This document shows positions 8,856 through 19,178 of a stretch of DNA of 26,028 bases, in pieces. The translations under genes were made by a program, and so were the position numbers. Source of the DNA: Funneliformis mosseae (Eukaryota > Glomeromycota > Glomeromycetes > Glomerales > Glomeraceae); contig CAJVPP010000807.1 of NCBI GenBank assembly GCA_910592005.1, forward strand, positions 1-26,028, written 5' to 3'. Within the stretch, counting starts at the first letter, position 1; every line of letters begins with the position of its first letter. The notes under the pieces are model-generated. The model made no database searches and was not told the origin of the DNA. It was given only the letters and a program-made list of their open reading frames with translations.

Positions 8856-11033
8856 TTATTTTTGTGCTTCTCTACACTTCCATGTTTCTCGTATTTTTGG
8901 CACGGATGAAATTAACTAAAATAATAAATTAAATTATGAGGTAAGATTATCATGTTAAAATGTTTATCGTTTGTAATAATTTAAAATAGAAAAAAATATG
9001 TGCCTGTTCTTCAGTGATCCCATCAAATACACTTTGTTCTATTTTTTCAATTACAGTATGATTATTTGCGCGTGGTTGATCATCACGAAACCTTTTAAAT
9101 CTCCATGGTGGATGAATTGAAGGGTTATAAACTACTTCAACAATACGTCCTTCAAATTGTTGAAAGTCATGTTTCCAACTTTATGCGAATAAAACATTTG
9201 GTTAATCAACATTGTTGTCTATGAATAAAATCAGTAAAGTCGTTAATTACTTACAATTGCTCCCACTCTTCATCGGTAACATACATATTATCAAAATATC
9301 TATGAACATCCATCCATTTATAAAGACAAAATCTTGGTTTATTATTCTTGTTATGGCGTTTAAAATCGAAACTTAATTTAAGGTCAATAGAATTTTCATT
9401 TGGTGGTTTCCATTTTAATATTTTCCCTGCCGAATAACCCGATGTTGATGATGTAAAAATTAGCCCATCGCAGTTGTGCTTTAAAGATGGTATAATTTGT
9501 TTTAAAACTTTTTCTAATCCATAAGAACGTTCCATTTCTTTATTTCCTACACTTTTGAATTAAAATTTTCATGTATGGAAAAACAAAAAGGTTAGAATTG
9601 ATCATTTAAGTGACAGGTAATTTGAAAAAATAATACAATAACACTTACTTAAATGGTTGAATAATCGCAAGGTCCGGACGTTTACGCAGCATTTTTTTAT
9701 AGGGGCTCATAATATAATCACGAAGATACTTTTAAAAATTAAAGAATTGTCAATTAATATAAATAGAATTATAATATAATTTTTCATAATCTATGCAACT
9801 TACACCCAATCTTTTGTTTAGAGGCTTATTCATGTAGTTCGTTTTATCCATTACTAACAAATCAAAAACCAAGAGCTTTGGCGTAATCTAAATAAGAAAG
9901 ATCAATAAAACATCAATGAAACATCAACGAAAACTTATTATTTCAAAAATAGATAATAAAAATATTTACACGCCCATCGCTTTCGGTTTCATAAACTAAT
10001 TCACAATCTAATAACGTTTCATAATGAAATCGTGAAAAGCTTTCGTCACCAGGAACAGGAAACATTAAATTTGGTATTAGGTGATAGTAATTTTTGCGAT
10101 CGATCTGTATTATCTTCGTTTAGTAAGTGAATTCTTAAGCCATTAAAAGTAAAAAGCAGATCAAACTTTTGATAAAATAATAATAATACTGACCAAAAAA
10201 ACGGCTGGTTTTCCAGGACTATCACATGTAATATAAGCTAATACACGCGTTCCGTCCGATTGCTCACAAACATAATAACTAAAAAAAAAATCAACGATTT
10301 AAGTTATTTATTTTTCAAAAAGAAAATTATTATGAATTACTAACTCTTCATTTTGCAATTCCTGTATATGCTTGGAATAGAAACTAGTTGGTTGCGCACC
10401 TGTTAAAAAAAAAAAATAAATGTTAGTGATCTTGATAATTATTAGGATGGATAAATAAAATGAATATCACACATACCAGGGAAACTATAAAAAAAATATA
10501 TAATAAGAAAATTCGATTTGATAAGAATAAGTAATCAAATGAAAACCATACCAAAGAACGGTTATGTGACATGAAACGAAAAAATGCCAAATTCAGTTGA
10601 TAATTATTTCGTTATTTCTGCCAATAACCGCTCCGAATACTTTGAATTAAAAAACAAAAAAAACTACTAACTTTGATACTCCAACTAACACTTCAACTCT
10701 TGACCTTAGTTCATTAAGTCGTATAGTATCAACAGGATGTCCTGGGACTCTTGGTACTATTGGAAAAAGAAAATGGAATCGTTAAGGAGTGATCTGAGCA
10801 ATAATTAACACCATTGCGGATTTTAATACTAGACTAGTAATACAAATCTAGTATAAAAGAAATCAACACCCTCAAGTCTCTTTTTTTGAACATAAGCAAA
10901 TTGCATTCTTACGGCTTTTTATTGGACCATATATTTTGGTGTTCCGGCTGAAATAACTAAAATATTGTTAAAAAGAAAGGAAATAAACAATCTTCAAGTA
11001 TTGTTTTTTCTTTACTCACCTTTGTGAAGACAT
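8856..11033 (-). CDS. mRNA-capping enzyme guanylyltransferase (fungal alpha-subunit type), 12 exons, 370 aa, catalytic Lys replaced
   Basis: The family transfers GMP to 5'-diphosphate RNA ends in the nucleus through an enzyme-lysine-GMP intermediate. Exons (minus): 11033-11020, 10947-10913, 10756-10672, 10484-10477 (8 nt), 10399-10345, 10278-10194, 10104-9970, 9887-9804, 9728-9649, 9551-9255, 9178-9004, 8915-8856. All phases agree and no internal stop remains. Visible in order: FPGAQPTSF (46-54), motif I region DYYVCEQSDGTRV (66-78), IDRKNYY (95-101), motif III LLDCELV (126-132), motif IIIa KLLVFDLL (143-150), MLRKRPDL, ERSYGLEKVL, motif IV DGLIFT (222-227), motif V LKWKPP (239-244), motif VI WRFKRFRDDQ (318-327), then VPKIRETWK near the end. 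Odd: Q72 stands where the nucleophilic Lys of KxDG belongs, C128 replaces the Gly of DGE, and Q327 replaces the motif VI Lys. The last intron has a GC donor and three acceptors read AAAG. No triphosphatase domain is fused, as in fungi. Family assignment is secure; activity is doubtful. Confidence 0.9.
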
Positions 11034-11458
11034 TTTAAACATGAGTAACAAAAAAAAATTGTGATGGAAAATTTAAACAAGGAAAGAGTAAAAAAAAAAA
11101 ACTTAAAAGTGATGGAAAACAATTTAAGATAGATCGTGGCCAATCAAATCATTTTTGATAAACGCGTGTTAAGGTTTAAAATGTCTATCACCAATTTCCA
11201 AAATTATAACGCGTCTCTGTCTATAATTCTAGATTTTTCTATGATCATAATTAGTTTATTACGTAGAAAATATCTTTTCAAATGTTCTTAATTGTTTAAA
11301 TAAATAACTTCTTTTCGACCAAATAATAAAGATTAAAGGTTTTTTACGAATTATAATCTCAAAAGAATTAAACGTTTATTTTATTTGACACGTTTTATAT
11401 TAACCACTTTTCTTAAACTAACTTCGCAGGGAACATCAACTATTATCCAAAAAAAAAG
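11034..11458. promoter_or_regulatory. Shared upstream region between divergent genes
   Basis: The 425 bp between the capping-enzyme ATG (11033, minus) and the ATG of the putative plus-strand gene at 11459 should carry the promoter of the former and perhaps both. A-rich runs occur at 11047-11058 and 11089-11101. No TATA box or named factor site can be assigned with confidence. Confidence 0.3.
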
Positions 11459-12190
11459 ATGGAAACAAATCCAAAATCGAGAAAACATATCCATGATCTT
11501 GTATTGAGCTCTGTTCTGTAAGGATTCAATAAATAACTGATAATTTTAATTTAAAATTATCAAATTAATTAATTGAATACTTGTTGGTATCATGCGTAAA
11601 AAAGAATTGATGAAAATTTGAAACTCTCCAAGTTCAAAAAACATCAAAAATAGTAATTTTGATTATAGCAAATTTCATTTTCAAAATGAATTTAACGTTA
11701 ATAAATTATGAAATCAAAATTTCTAATGGTATTAAGAAATCTTTTAATCTTTGGAGTTGACACTTGCTCAAGAATTAAAGCATATCAGCCAAATGCAACT
11801 TGAACACGAGAAATTGCAAGTATTAACAATGACGATAACAATTTTTAATTTAAAGGCTTTTGAAAGAAGAATCAAAGTTTTTAAAAGAAGAAATAAAAGA
11901 AATTGACGAAGAATTAATTAAACTTCATTTTAAACCACCACTAAGGGACTAAGAAACACGTAAGTATATTTATTATTATTCATATTCATTCGATATTACT
12001 TTATATGTATGTTATGATCTATTAAAGCCCGAAAAGGATGATCAACTTTGCAAGTTTGAAAAATCTTCTCCTTACATTTGAAAGAACACGATAATTTAGT
12101 AAATGAGACTGATGAAGCTGAGATTAATTGATACAATTAATGAAAATATAGTTCAAATGATAAATTGGTTGAAAAGGTTTGTTTTGTGAT
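11459..12190 (+). pseudogene. Probable remnant of a multi-exon coiled-coil gene
   Basis: ATG at 11459 opens METNPKSRKHIHDLVLSSVL and stops cleanly at a GTAAGG donor (11518). Further protein-like stretches occur at about 11756-11821 (TLAQELKHISQMQLEHEKLQ) and about 11858-11950 (LLKEESKFLKEEIKEIDEEL then KLHFKPPLRD). They are rich in Lys, Glu and Leu and look like a coiled coil. A strong GTAAGTA donor follows at 11960. The frame has a TAA after LRD (a possible former CAA), and I could not join exon 1 to the next stretch in phase, so the gene is either broken or has an exon I cannot see. It would be transcribed divergently from the capping enzyme. The family is not recognised. Confidence 0.4.
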
Positions 12191-12390
12191 TATTAGCCGT
12201 TCTTAACACATTAAAAAGAAAAGATTTGATAATAAACGATTGATTTGTAAAAGTATTCACAAACAAATAATACAATTTAAAATAAAGTAAAAGAAAATTA
12301 TACTCGACTCGTTAAGTGGTTTAAAACCGTAACATAAATAAGTATTTAATTATTTATTTAAAAAAGAAAGTATGAAAATAATTTCACATT
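12191..12390. other. Intergenic, no feature seen
   Basis: AT-rich sequence between the end of the plus-strand remnant and the stop codon of the minus-strand pseudogene. No open frame, repeat or RNA signature is visible. Confidence 0.4.
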
Positions 12391-15300
12391 TTATAGAGTT
12401 TGTGTATCTTCTGAATTTTTAGAGGAAGTAACCAGCTTTATAGCTCTTTCTTCCATTTATTGTTTCAATTTTCTTTGGATCCCGATATAATTCTTAAAAT
12501 TCTTAAAATAATTTCTGGTTTACGATATTAAATTGTATCGATTTATTAATGCTTACTGTTATAGTAATAGGTATCCTTTCATAAGTGTATCTGTCCGTGT
12601 CATAATATCTTCTTACAGAAAACTTCTTTTTATAAACCGTTCCCATCTGCATGGAGATAATTATAAAGGAATTATATATAACATAATAATAAATCTAATT
12701 ATTTATTAAATAAATTATTATTTAACATACATTCTTGCCATTAGTATCATGTGCAGGCAAAATTTTCTTCTTGAACTATTTTAATTGTGTAAAGTTATTT
12801 GTTTTTCTCCACCTTTCCGGAACGGGCGGTGCTGATGAATAGTTTGAGCTAGAACTATACAAATTATTAAGCTGATCACGTGCTACTTCGATGTTTTATA
12901 ATTTTAATGAATTATTAAATTAATTATGAATGCGATTAGAAAATAAATTTGATTAGGATTGTTTGATGCTCCTTATTCATTTCTTCCGATGGAATCATGT
13001 TCACCTTAAATTTCCTTCTATAACATTATAATATTGCTTTAAAGCCTTACTAACAATCTATTGTAGAAATAAAATCAATAAAGTTAACTACGTATGTATG
13101 ATGTAGTAAAAATTTCCTTATCAAAGTCATACCCTAGATTTCCTCGTTTAAGAAATCATAGTTTATTAAAGATGTGAAAAAAAAAAGATATTTTACGGAA
13201 GAAGAATGTCTGTCTGTAACACTTACAGCTTTGTACTATTACGATTGAACTTTACCAAACTGTCATTCTAGAATCTTAGAGTTCATGGTTTCTAACCATT
13301 TACGAATATGTATATCATTTGAATTTTTAATATGGGAATCAAAATCACTTATAAAACAAAAATCACATTTTATTATTAATGAATTTAGAACGATCTCACT
13401 CACCATGACATATTTCTAAAGAGAATTGTTTAATAATGGAACTTTCTCTGTATAATTCAAAAATATCATCAACGGAAATTTTTTCTTCAGGAAGTCATTG
13501 ACTTTGTTTAAAGATTTCAGATGTAGCATTTCCATATCGCAATAAAAATAGGAATTATGCGTTCTAATTACCAAGAAAGTAATTGCAACTGGTTACATTC
13601 TGATCAATGTAATAATAAAAAAATAGGTTATTAACTGTAAAGTTGTCCCTTAAATATTAAATTGTTAAACTGCAGACGAATTTGTGCGCAAACCGTTAGA
13701 GTATAATTAAGAATAAATCTGTGATTAAAAGTATGGGAATTTGATGCGTAATTTTTCCAAATCTTCTTAAAGAACCTCATTAGCAGTTTGATTTTAAATT
13801 TTGTCTTTTTATTGTAAATTTTGCGCTACTTCCTTTACATTAAAAAAAACTAATAAATTTAGAAAAGGCACTACCAACAACAATAAAGCATAATGTAAAG
13901 GTACTTACAATAACACGAGATCTATGTTCATTATACAATGATGATTGAACGTTAGAATATTTACGTCAAAGACAAAATCGGATCATAACATGATGATTTA
14001 ACTAAGTATTGTGATAATCCATTTTTCAGACTCTTAGTAAAAAGTCACGAATCCTGAAATTATTTCAAGTACCATTTTTTACATCATAGAAAAATTTTTG
14101 TGTATAAATTACTTACAGTATATATAAATAAAAGAAATCAGAATAGAAACAGAAATACAAACATCAGAATAGTCCAAGTATTAAAGGCCGTTTTTTGATT
14201 GCATCATTCAATAACAATCTTCCTTTATATGATCTGAAAATTGCTTTCAGAATAAAGACTATCATATCGACTTTTGATCGCGCCTAATATAGCAACCATC
14301 TTAATGCAGTCAAAACTCACCGACGTAGTCCAACTTATTAAGAAAATCCAGAGTACTTTTCGAAATGTATCATCATCGTAATCTATACATTTTATACATC
14401 AAATATTGTAGTAATTACGAGGATTATGCGCGGAATGAAAGTAAATAATTCTCCCTGATTAATTGGATAAATGAAATAATTAAAGGGTGATATTAATACA
14501 TATATCTGAACTATTAATAATAAACACAAATCTCAATAGGAGGATTAGGTGCTTCTTTAGTGAAATATGTGACGGATGATTATAAGGAGAATATGGGCGT
14601 TTTGTGTTATGAAAGTGTTAATTTATGATGTTGATTATTATTTATTGTATTAATAATATAAGATGATTGTTGATTTCTATATGGTGGATATGGTTTTTGA
14701 TTACTGTTATGGTAAATGATTGTAACTGCTGTGGATTTATATATAATAGCCTGGCCTGGTGTTGATGTGGAAGTCATTGTGAACCGATAAAACGTTCTCA
14801 TATTGACGAGAAGCATCGTATATAGTTTCGATCCTGTCATTGCTGTTCGTCGCGGATTTGATGCTAATGATGTCGTTTTATCATTTAATTGTTATAAAAG
14901 CAGCTATCGTATTTCTGTAAATACTTTAAACCTAAATTTGGATTAAGTGCAATCAACTTTACCATTGACATTTCTTCAACATTTATACTAATAAATTTTT
15001 GGTCGGTGGTGCTTTAGGCTTACCAAAATTCTTGGTAAAATAGATTTCTAGTCATGCCATCCTTTCAGGGGGTTATCGATGAAGGTTTTAAATAGTTATT
15101 TTTTCAACATGTTCGTAAGTTAGCTTGCCATTTGATATTTGAGTTTTTTTTTTAATTCTCCCTTAGCAATTTTGAGATAAGCTAAAACAAAAGTCCTTAA
15201 TTTTAATTTTAACTTTAAATTGCTTACGAAAACTGGACTGTTGTAAATCATGATAAAGAGACCTTTGTAAATAAGGATCCTGATACAGTAATCTGGATTC

Positions 15301-15673
15301 CGGTCTCAACCAATCGTAATGTCTTCAAATTTCTCAAAATATATTCATCTATTTTATTACATTTCGTTGCTTTTTCTCATCTTTAAAATACTTGAAAGTT
15401 ATGAGATGACTTGTTCAAGGGTTTTTTTGCTTGAATCTTTCTAAAATATATAAGAAAATGAATTAATACAGTAATAGGGAAGAGAATCAATAAGGGAAAA
15501 CTAAATATGGAAGCAAGTCTTTCCATGTCTGTTGTAGCGTTGAAGGTTATTTTGGCTTGCTGCCACAACATCTCTTGATCTTTCTAAAAATTAGAAAAAA
15601 AGATATAAATAAAATATTTGCTTCAGTCCTGGAAATCAAGGACGTATATTGAAATCTTGTTCATAAATTCCAT
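12391..15673 (-). pseudogene. Large decayed multi-exon gene for a membrane protein, family not recognised
   Basis: A chain of protein-like exons runs on the minus strand. Possible start MEFMNKISIYVLDFQ (15673). Exon 15585-15383 contains the hydrophobic segment FSFPLLILFPITVLIHFLIY. Then come HYDWLRPESRLLYQDPYLQ (about 15330-15200), VEEMSMVKLIALNPNLGLKY (about 14990-14900), a 14840-14607 stretch of uncertain frame, hydrophobic stretches FRKVLWIFLISWTTSVSF and TWTILMFVFLFLF (about 14370-14110), KYSNVQSSLYNEHRSRVI, a Gln-rich stretch ending EDLEKLRIKFPYF, LPEEKISVDDIFELYRESSI (13490-13404), DIHIRKWLETMNSKILE, IVSKALKQYYNVIEGNL, VARDQLNNLYSSSSNYSSAP (near 12880), MGTVYKKKFSVRRYYDTDR (from 12646) and a last exon ending EDTQTL (stop 12391-12393). 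Introns 13058-13226 and 12647-12730 have good GT-AG ends. Stops interrupt most exons, chiefly where Gln or Trp would fit. One gene is assumed; two adjacent genes are possible. Confidence 0.55.
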
Positions 15674-15759
15674 TTTTATTTTTTTTTTAGAAAATTATTT
15701 TAAACAAAGTATTTAAATGGTTGAGGAAAGGAAAACAAAGTGAGATCCTCTAATCAATT

Positions 15760-15933
15760 ATGCGACCTCGGATTTCGTGGTCAAAACTCGTCCTTTTCTT
15801 AACAATTGTAGTATCTTCATGTCTCCTGTTTTTTTTCGTAATAGGAAACAACGTCCTTGAGAATATCCACGACAAAGTCTTTAATGCACGACCAGGAGAA
15901 TTATGTCACCTGATATTTGCTTCTCTTCGAATT

Positions 15934-15937
<4 letters not shown>
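15760..15937 (+). CDS. Putative first exon of a membrane-anchored protein, partial
   Basis: ATG at 15760 encodes 59 residues before a possible donor (GCAG, then GTCTCT at 15938). The short basic start MRPRISWSK is followed by a 20-residue hydrophobic anchor, LVLFLTIVVSSCLLFFFVIG (residues 10-29), and then a soluble stretch with HDKVFNARPGELCHLIF. This is the layout of a signal anchor or uncleaved signal peptide with the remainder outside the cytosol. The open frame runs on into a (TC)14 repeat and ends at TAG (16000-16002), so a spliced continuation is more likely. A second exon beginning after TTTCTAG (about 16003) and ending at a GTAAGA donor is possible. No further exon is convincing. It faces away from the minus-strand membrane pseudogene. 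Confidence 0.42.

Positions 15938-15938
<1 letters not shown>

Positions 15939-15966
<28 letters not shown>
15939..15966 (+). repeat. (TC)14 microsatellite
   Basis: Fourteen perfect TC dinucleotides start at the T of the candidate donor GT. A pyrimidine tract directly after a 5' splice site, rather than before a 3' splice site, is unusual. Confidence 0.95.
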
Positions 15967-16002
15967 GCGATTGCTTTGATATATACTTGCAAAATTTTCT
16001 AG

Positions 16003-17069
16003 AAATCACAACATTAAAATTACAATATACAATAAGTAAGAGTTCTATAATTTAAGTCAAATGAGACTTCTATTCTACGATAATGATATGAAAATATACT
16101 TATCCGTGTCGCATCAAGCTAACTTGAGCGTCCTTTCCTGCCTTTTGAGCTTGAGCGTGGTGTCGGTGTCTCAACTTATATTGACAATAATAGTTTCCTT
16201 TCTTTCTTTTTTTTTTTTTTTATCTTTCCTATCAAATAAACTAGTATTTAATATATCAAAAAAAAAATAAAATTTTTTTTAATAAAAATTAATAACCTAC
16301 AGTTAATGTCGTTTATCATGTCTTAATTTTGCCAAAGTTAATATTTAACATTTCAAAACTCGATAATCGTAATTTCAATTCGTCTTAGTAGAAAAAAATC
16401 GTTGGAAGAAAAAAGTTGGAGGATCGAGATTTAAGGCGTAGTCAATGTCCTTGTGCAAAAAATTTTTTAATTATATTATTACATAAATAGATGATGTATA
16501 TTTCTCATCATTTTATTTAATGCTGCATCACAAAAATAGTTTCAATTTTTTATAAATCAACTAGAGTTTGCGGTTTGCGGGGGTCTCCCGTTTAGCATTA
16601 AGTGATTGATTGCGTAATCAATTCAATTAAACTTTAAAATTTCATTTATTATAAATAAAAATATAAAACCAAAATTTTTTGAAACGATTTTATTGTAATT
16701 AAATTAATCATTCTAATTTAATTTTTCATTTCAGTTAATTAATTAATTTTTTTCGGTTATACACGATTTTTTTCATAGATTTTTTTAAATAGTGAATTAA
16801 AAAATAAATCTAAAAATAAATTTAATTAAATAAATATGATAAAAAAAATAAATATAAAAACGGATATTAATTAAAATCTTATAAATTTTTGATCATTGTG
16901 ATACCTATATCGATTATATACGATACACTCTCCCTGACAAAAATATTCTTAGCAAACATGACACACAAATTTTTGAACCATTGATTGAAAACTTTGATAA
17001 AGCAATTGAACGCTGCATTGGTAGCTTCTAAAACTAATTATCATTATTACCATAATTACTGTCTCTACG
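16003..17069. other. About 1 kb with no supportable gene
   Basis: AT-rich sequence with a T-run near 16209-16221. A frame at 16061-16270 is open but low in complexity and ends in poly-Phe and poly-Lys. A short GC-richer patch (GCGGTTTGCGGGGGTCTCCC, about 16570-16589) has no matching partner or motif. Confidence 0.4.
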
Positions 17070-17580
17070 ATGAATAACTTACAAACCCCTAGTTTTCACA
17101 CTCCTTTCCTCTCTAATCTTAAAATCACTACTCACAATATCCATTTTTTAAATGACCCTACAAAACAAAATTACCTTTTCTCCTTATATTCAGTTAATCA
17201 ATTTGATATTTTAAGTCTATAAGAAACAAATTTTAAGGAAATTACATCCATTTTCAACAGTGATTTTCCTGATTATACTACTTTTTTTAGCAATAACCAA
17301 AACTCCTGTTTAATTAAAACCAGTATTAGCCTTTCCTTCAGCCCTTTTATCGCTAAACACATTTTTGCTCATGACTCTAAACTAGATAGAATTATTTACG
17401 CTGTTGGCTTAGTATCTGTAAATTTAAAGGATAAACTTTTAATTCAATCTGTCGAATTAAATATAAGACAATATCACAATCATACCTATATTAAGACATG
17501 ACAAAAGGCAATAGTAAATAAATTTAATGATTCCTTTATTGAACTCTTGGTTTATCCTAAAACCTCAACTTGAATTACTT
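17070..17580 (+). pseudogene. Non-LTR retrotransposon (LINE) endonuclease fragment
   Basis: The frame from ATG 17070 has the order of a LINE-type APE endonuclease N-terminus: LKITTHNIHFLND (the opening strand with the metal-binding Asn region), NQFDILSL*ETN (family LQET[NK], catalytic Glu), a DYTTFFSNNQ stretch, ISLSFSPFIAKHIFAHDSKL, and DRIIYAVGLVSVNLKDKLL followed by an NHTYIK-like strand. The stop at 17220-17222 lies exactly at the Gln before the catalytic Glu (CAA to TAA). A second stop (TGA) follows near 17500, after which NKFNDSFIELL still reads as protein. No reverse transcriptase follows, so this is a short, dead 5' part. Its codons are richer in C than the surroundings. Confidence 0.75.
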
Positions 17581-17599
17581 TTTAACTCAAGGGAAAATA

Positions 17600-17835
17600 C
17601 AAGATATTTATATAAAATAAAATAATATAAAATCAACTATAACAAACATAATAAAGAGAACAAATAATATAACTATGATAAATATAATATATATAATAAA
17701 TAAGATATAATTAATAAATATAATAAATATAATCCATATATCTAATATGTTTATTTGATCAACGTTGATAACTTTAGCAACTCTGTCAACTTCATTAACT
17801 TCATCAACTATATTGATCATTTATATTACATAACT
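17600..17835. repeat. AT-rich low-complexity stretch (ATAATA / AATATAATA words)
   Basis: Short ATAATAT and AATATAATAAAT words repeat loosely here. The open frame on the minus strand is rich in Ile, Phe and Val only because of this composition, and I do not treat it as a gene. Confidence 0.6.
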
Positions 17836-18329
17836 TTATTTTAGCGTAGTCACAGATCATGGCTTCAATCCTCCCTTTTAAATTTTGAGCTCCTATCCAA
17901 ATATCTATAGCTTCATTTACTAGAGACCAGTATACATAACTTGGGAGTTGATAAAGGTTCTTCAACAATATATATTTTACTCATTGAATTTGATCTACAC
18001 CTAGCATTTTATAGAGGTAATAAACACGTATTAAGACAGAACTATAATATTTAGTGACAAATCCTCTTAATTAACTTCATTATGCTAGTAAAGAAATTTC
18101 TGTTTCTAGAAGTTTTTCCAAGTAGTAAACATTTATCAAGGTAAGAGTTCAATCTTTCATTCATGAAGCTCTTAATAACATTTGATATGTTAGTTAAAAT
18201 TTCTTTTGTAGTTCCATTCTATTTGAATATAAAGAGATAGCAGAGTTATTTTTCAGGTAGATTTTCATTCAAATCTTTAATATAAGTTGTTCTATAATAA
18301 TAATAATAATGATAAAAAGAAAAATCTAA

Positions 18330-18992
18330 ATTTGAAAAGGAGAGTCTTTATATATTTTAAAAGATCTCTATTTACTGGATTATGAAATACACAACCATCT
18401 AATTCTCTTATCTTGTAAAAGCCATTAAGTAAGATTTGATGGATATAATAGGGGCCTTTCTATTTTTGATCCAATTTTCCAGAATGGTTTTTATCTTTTG
18501 CAGCTTCGAAGTATAAAACCTTATCTCCTATTTCATGTAGAATAGAGATCCTTGTATTTTTGTCATGGTACTTCTTTTATTGCTATTATGCAAATTGTAT
18601 TTGTACTTTTGCATCTAATCACACCAGGGGTAATTTGTTGATCAAATGATCAATTCTTTCTTGATAGTAAAATTCTGATTGGTACAAAAGTCATTAGGAT
18701 CATCAGGATTATCAATAAGTAACGTTGCATTTCATCCATAAACTAAATAAAAGTGTTCAATTTTTGTGGCTGATTGTTTGCTTATGTGATAAGCAAATAG
18801 AATAGGAGAAATATATTGGTCTCATTGAGTAGATCTTTTAGCTAATTTTGCTAATGATTCACATAGAGTTCTATTGAATCTTTCTACTAATTTATTTGTT
18901 CTAGGATGATAAGAAGTCAATAAATTATGATGAATGTGAAATTGTTCCATTAATTCTGTAACTAATTGATTATTAAAATGAGATCCCTATCT
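18330..18992 (-). pseudogene. Ty3/gypsy integrase, C-terminal part (second catalytic Asp to tail)
   Basis: Reading down from 18992 on the minus strand gives LLDRGSHFNNQLV (second catalytic Asp, with a one-base frame slip), HHNLLTSYHPRTNKLVERFN (catalytic Glu), the DPNDF and LPLV spacer, RISILHEIGDKVLYFEAAKD and GPYYIHQILLNGFYKIRELD, the usual barrel region of gypsy integrases, then VFHNPVNRDLLK. In-frame stops occur, for example after RST (TAG TGA, family Trp) and after YG. It continues the integrase half at 22611-23050 once the nested element is ignored. Confidence 0.85.
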
Positions 18993-19000
18993 AATAAGAT
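18993..19000. repeat. Left copy of 8-bp target-site duplication (AATAAGAT)
   Basis: AATAAGAT directly precedes the left terminal repeat. The right copy, GATAAGAT (22603-22610), directly follows the right one. The single difference is a G/A change. The GATAAGAT copy matches what the uninterrupted integrase codons (KILSDR) predict. Confidence 0.8.
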
Positions 19001-19010
19001 TAGAGTTTCA

Positions 19011-19178
19011 GATGAGTCGAGTTAACTCACAAGTCAGATAAGCCAAGTCGAGTTCAAATCAAATCGAGTTTATGTTTTTTTGACTCGATGATTTGTGAGT
19101 CAAGCCAAATTCAAGTCAAATTAAATATTTAACTTGACTCAATTTAAACTCGACTTAATTCAAGTTGACTTGAGTTAA
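19011..19178. repeat. Left subterminal zone of TCGAGTC / ACTTGA words
   Basis: Short words GAGTCGAGTT, AAGTCGAGTTCAA, GACTCGATG, AACTTGACTCAA, AACTCGACTT and CAAGTTGACTTGAG occur on both strands at 10-30 bp spacing. Dense subterminal repeats of this kind are binding sites for hAT transposases in studied elements. Here that role is inferred. A matching zone lies at 22420-22600. Confidence 0.6.

Noticed and set aside
10279..10344. Apparent frameshift between exons 5 and 6 of the capping enzyme
   Set aside because: It disappears when the donor is placed at GTTAGT (10344) rather than at the later GTAATT. The frame then reads NEDYYVCE as in the family.
16061..16270. Open frame that could be a later exon of the signal-anchor gene
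   Set aside because: No phase-compatible splice pair joins it to 15760-15937, and it ends in poly-Phe and poly-Lys from T and A runs.
17608..17820. Minus-strand open frame
   Set aside because: Ile/Phe/Val low-complexity product caused by ATAATA-like sequence, with no domain.
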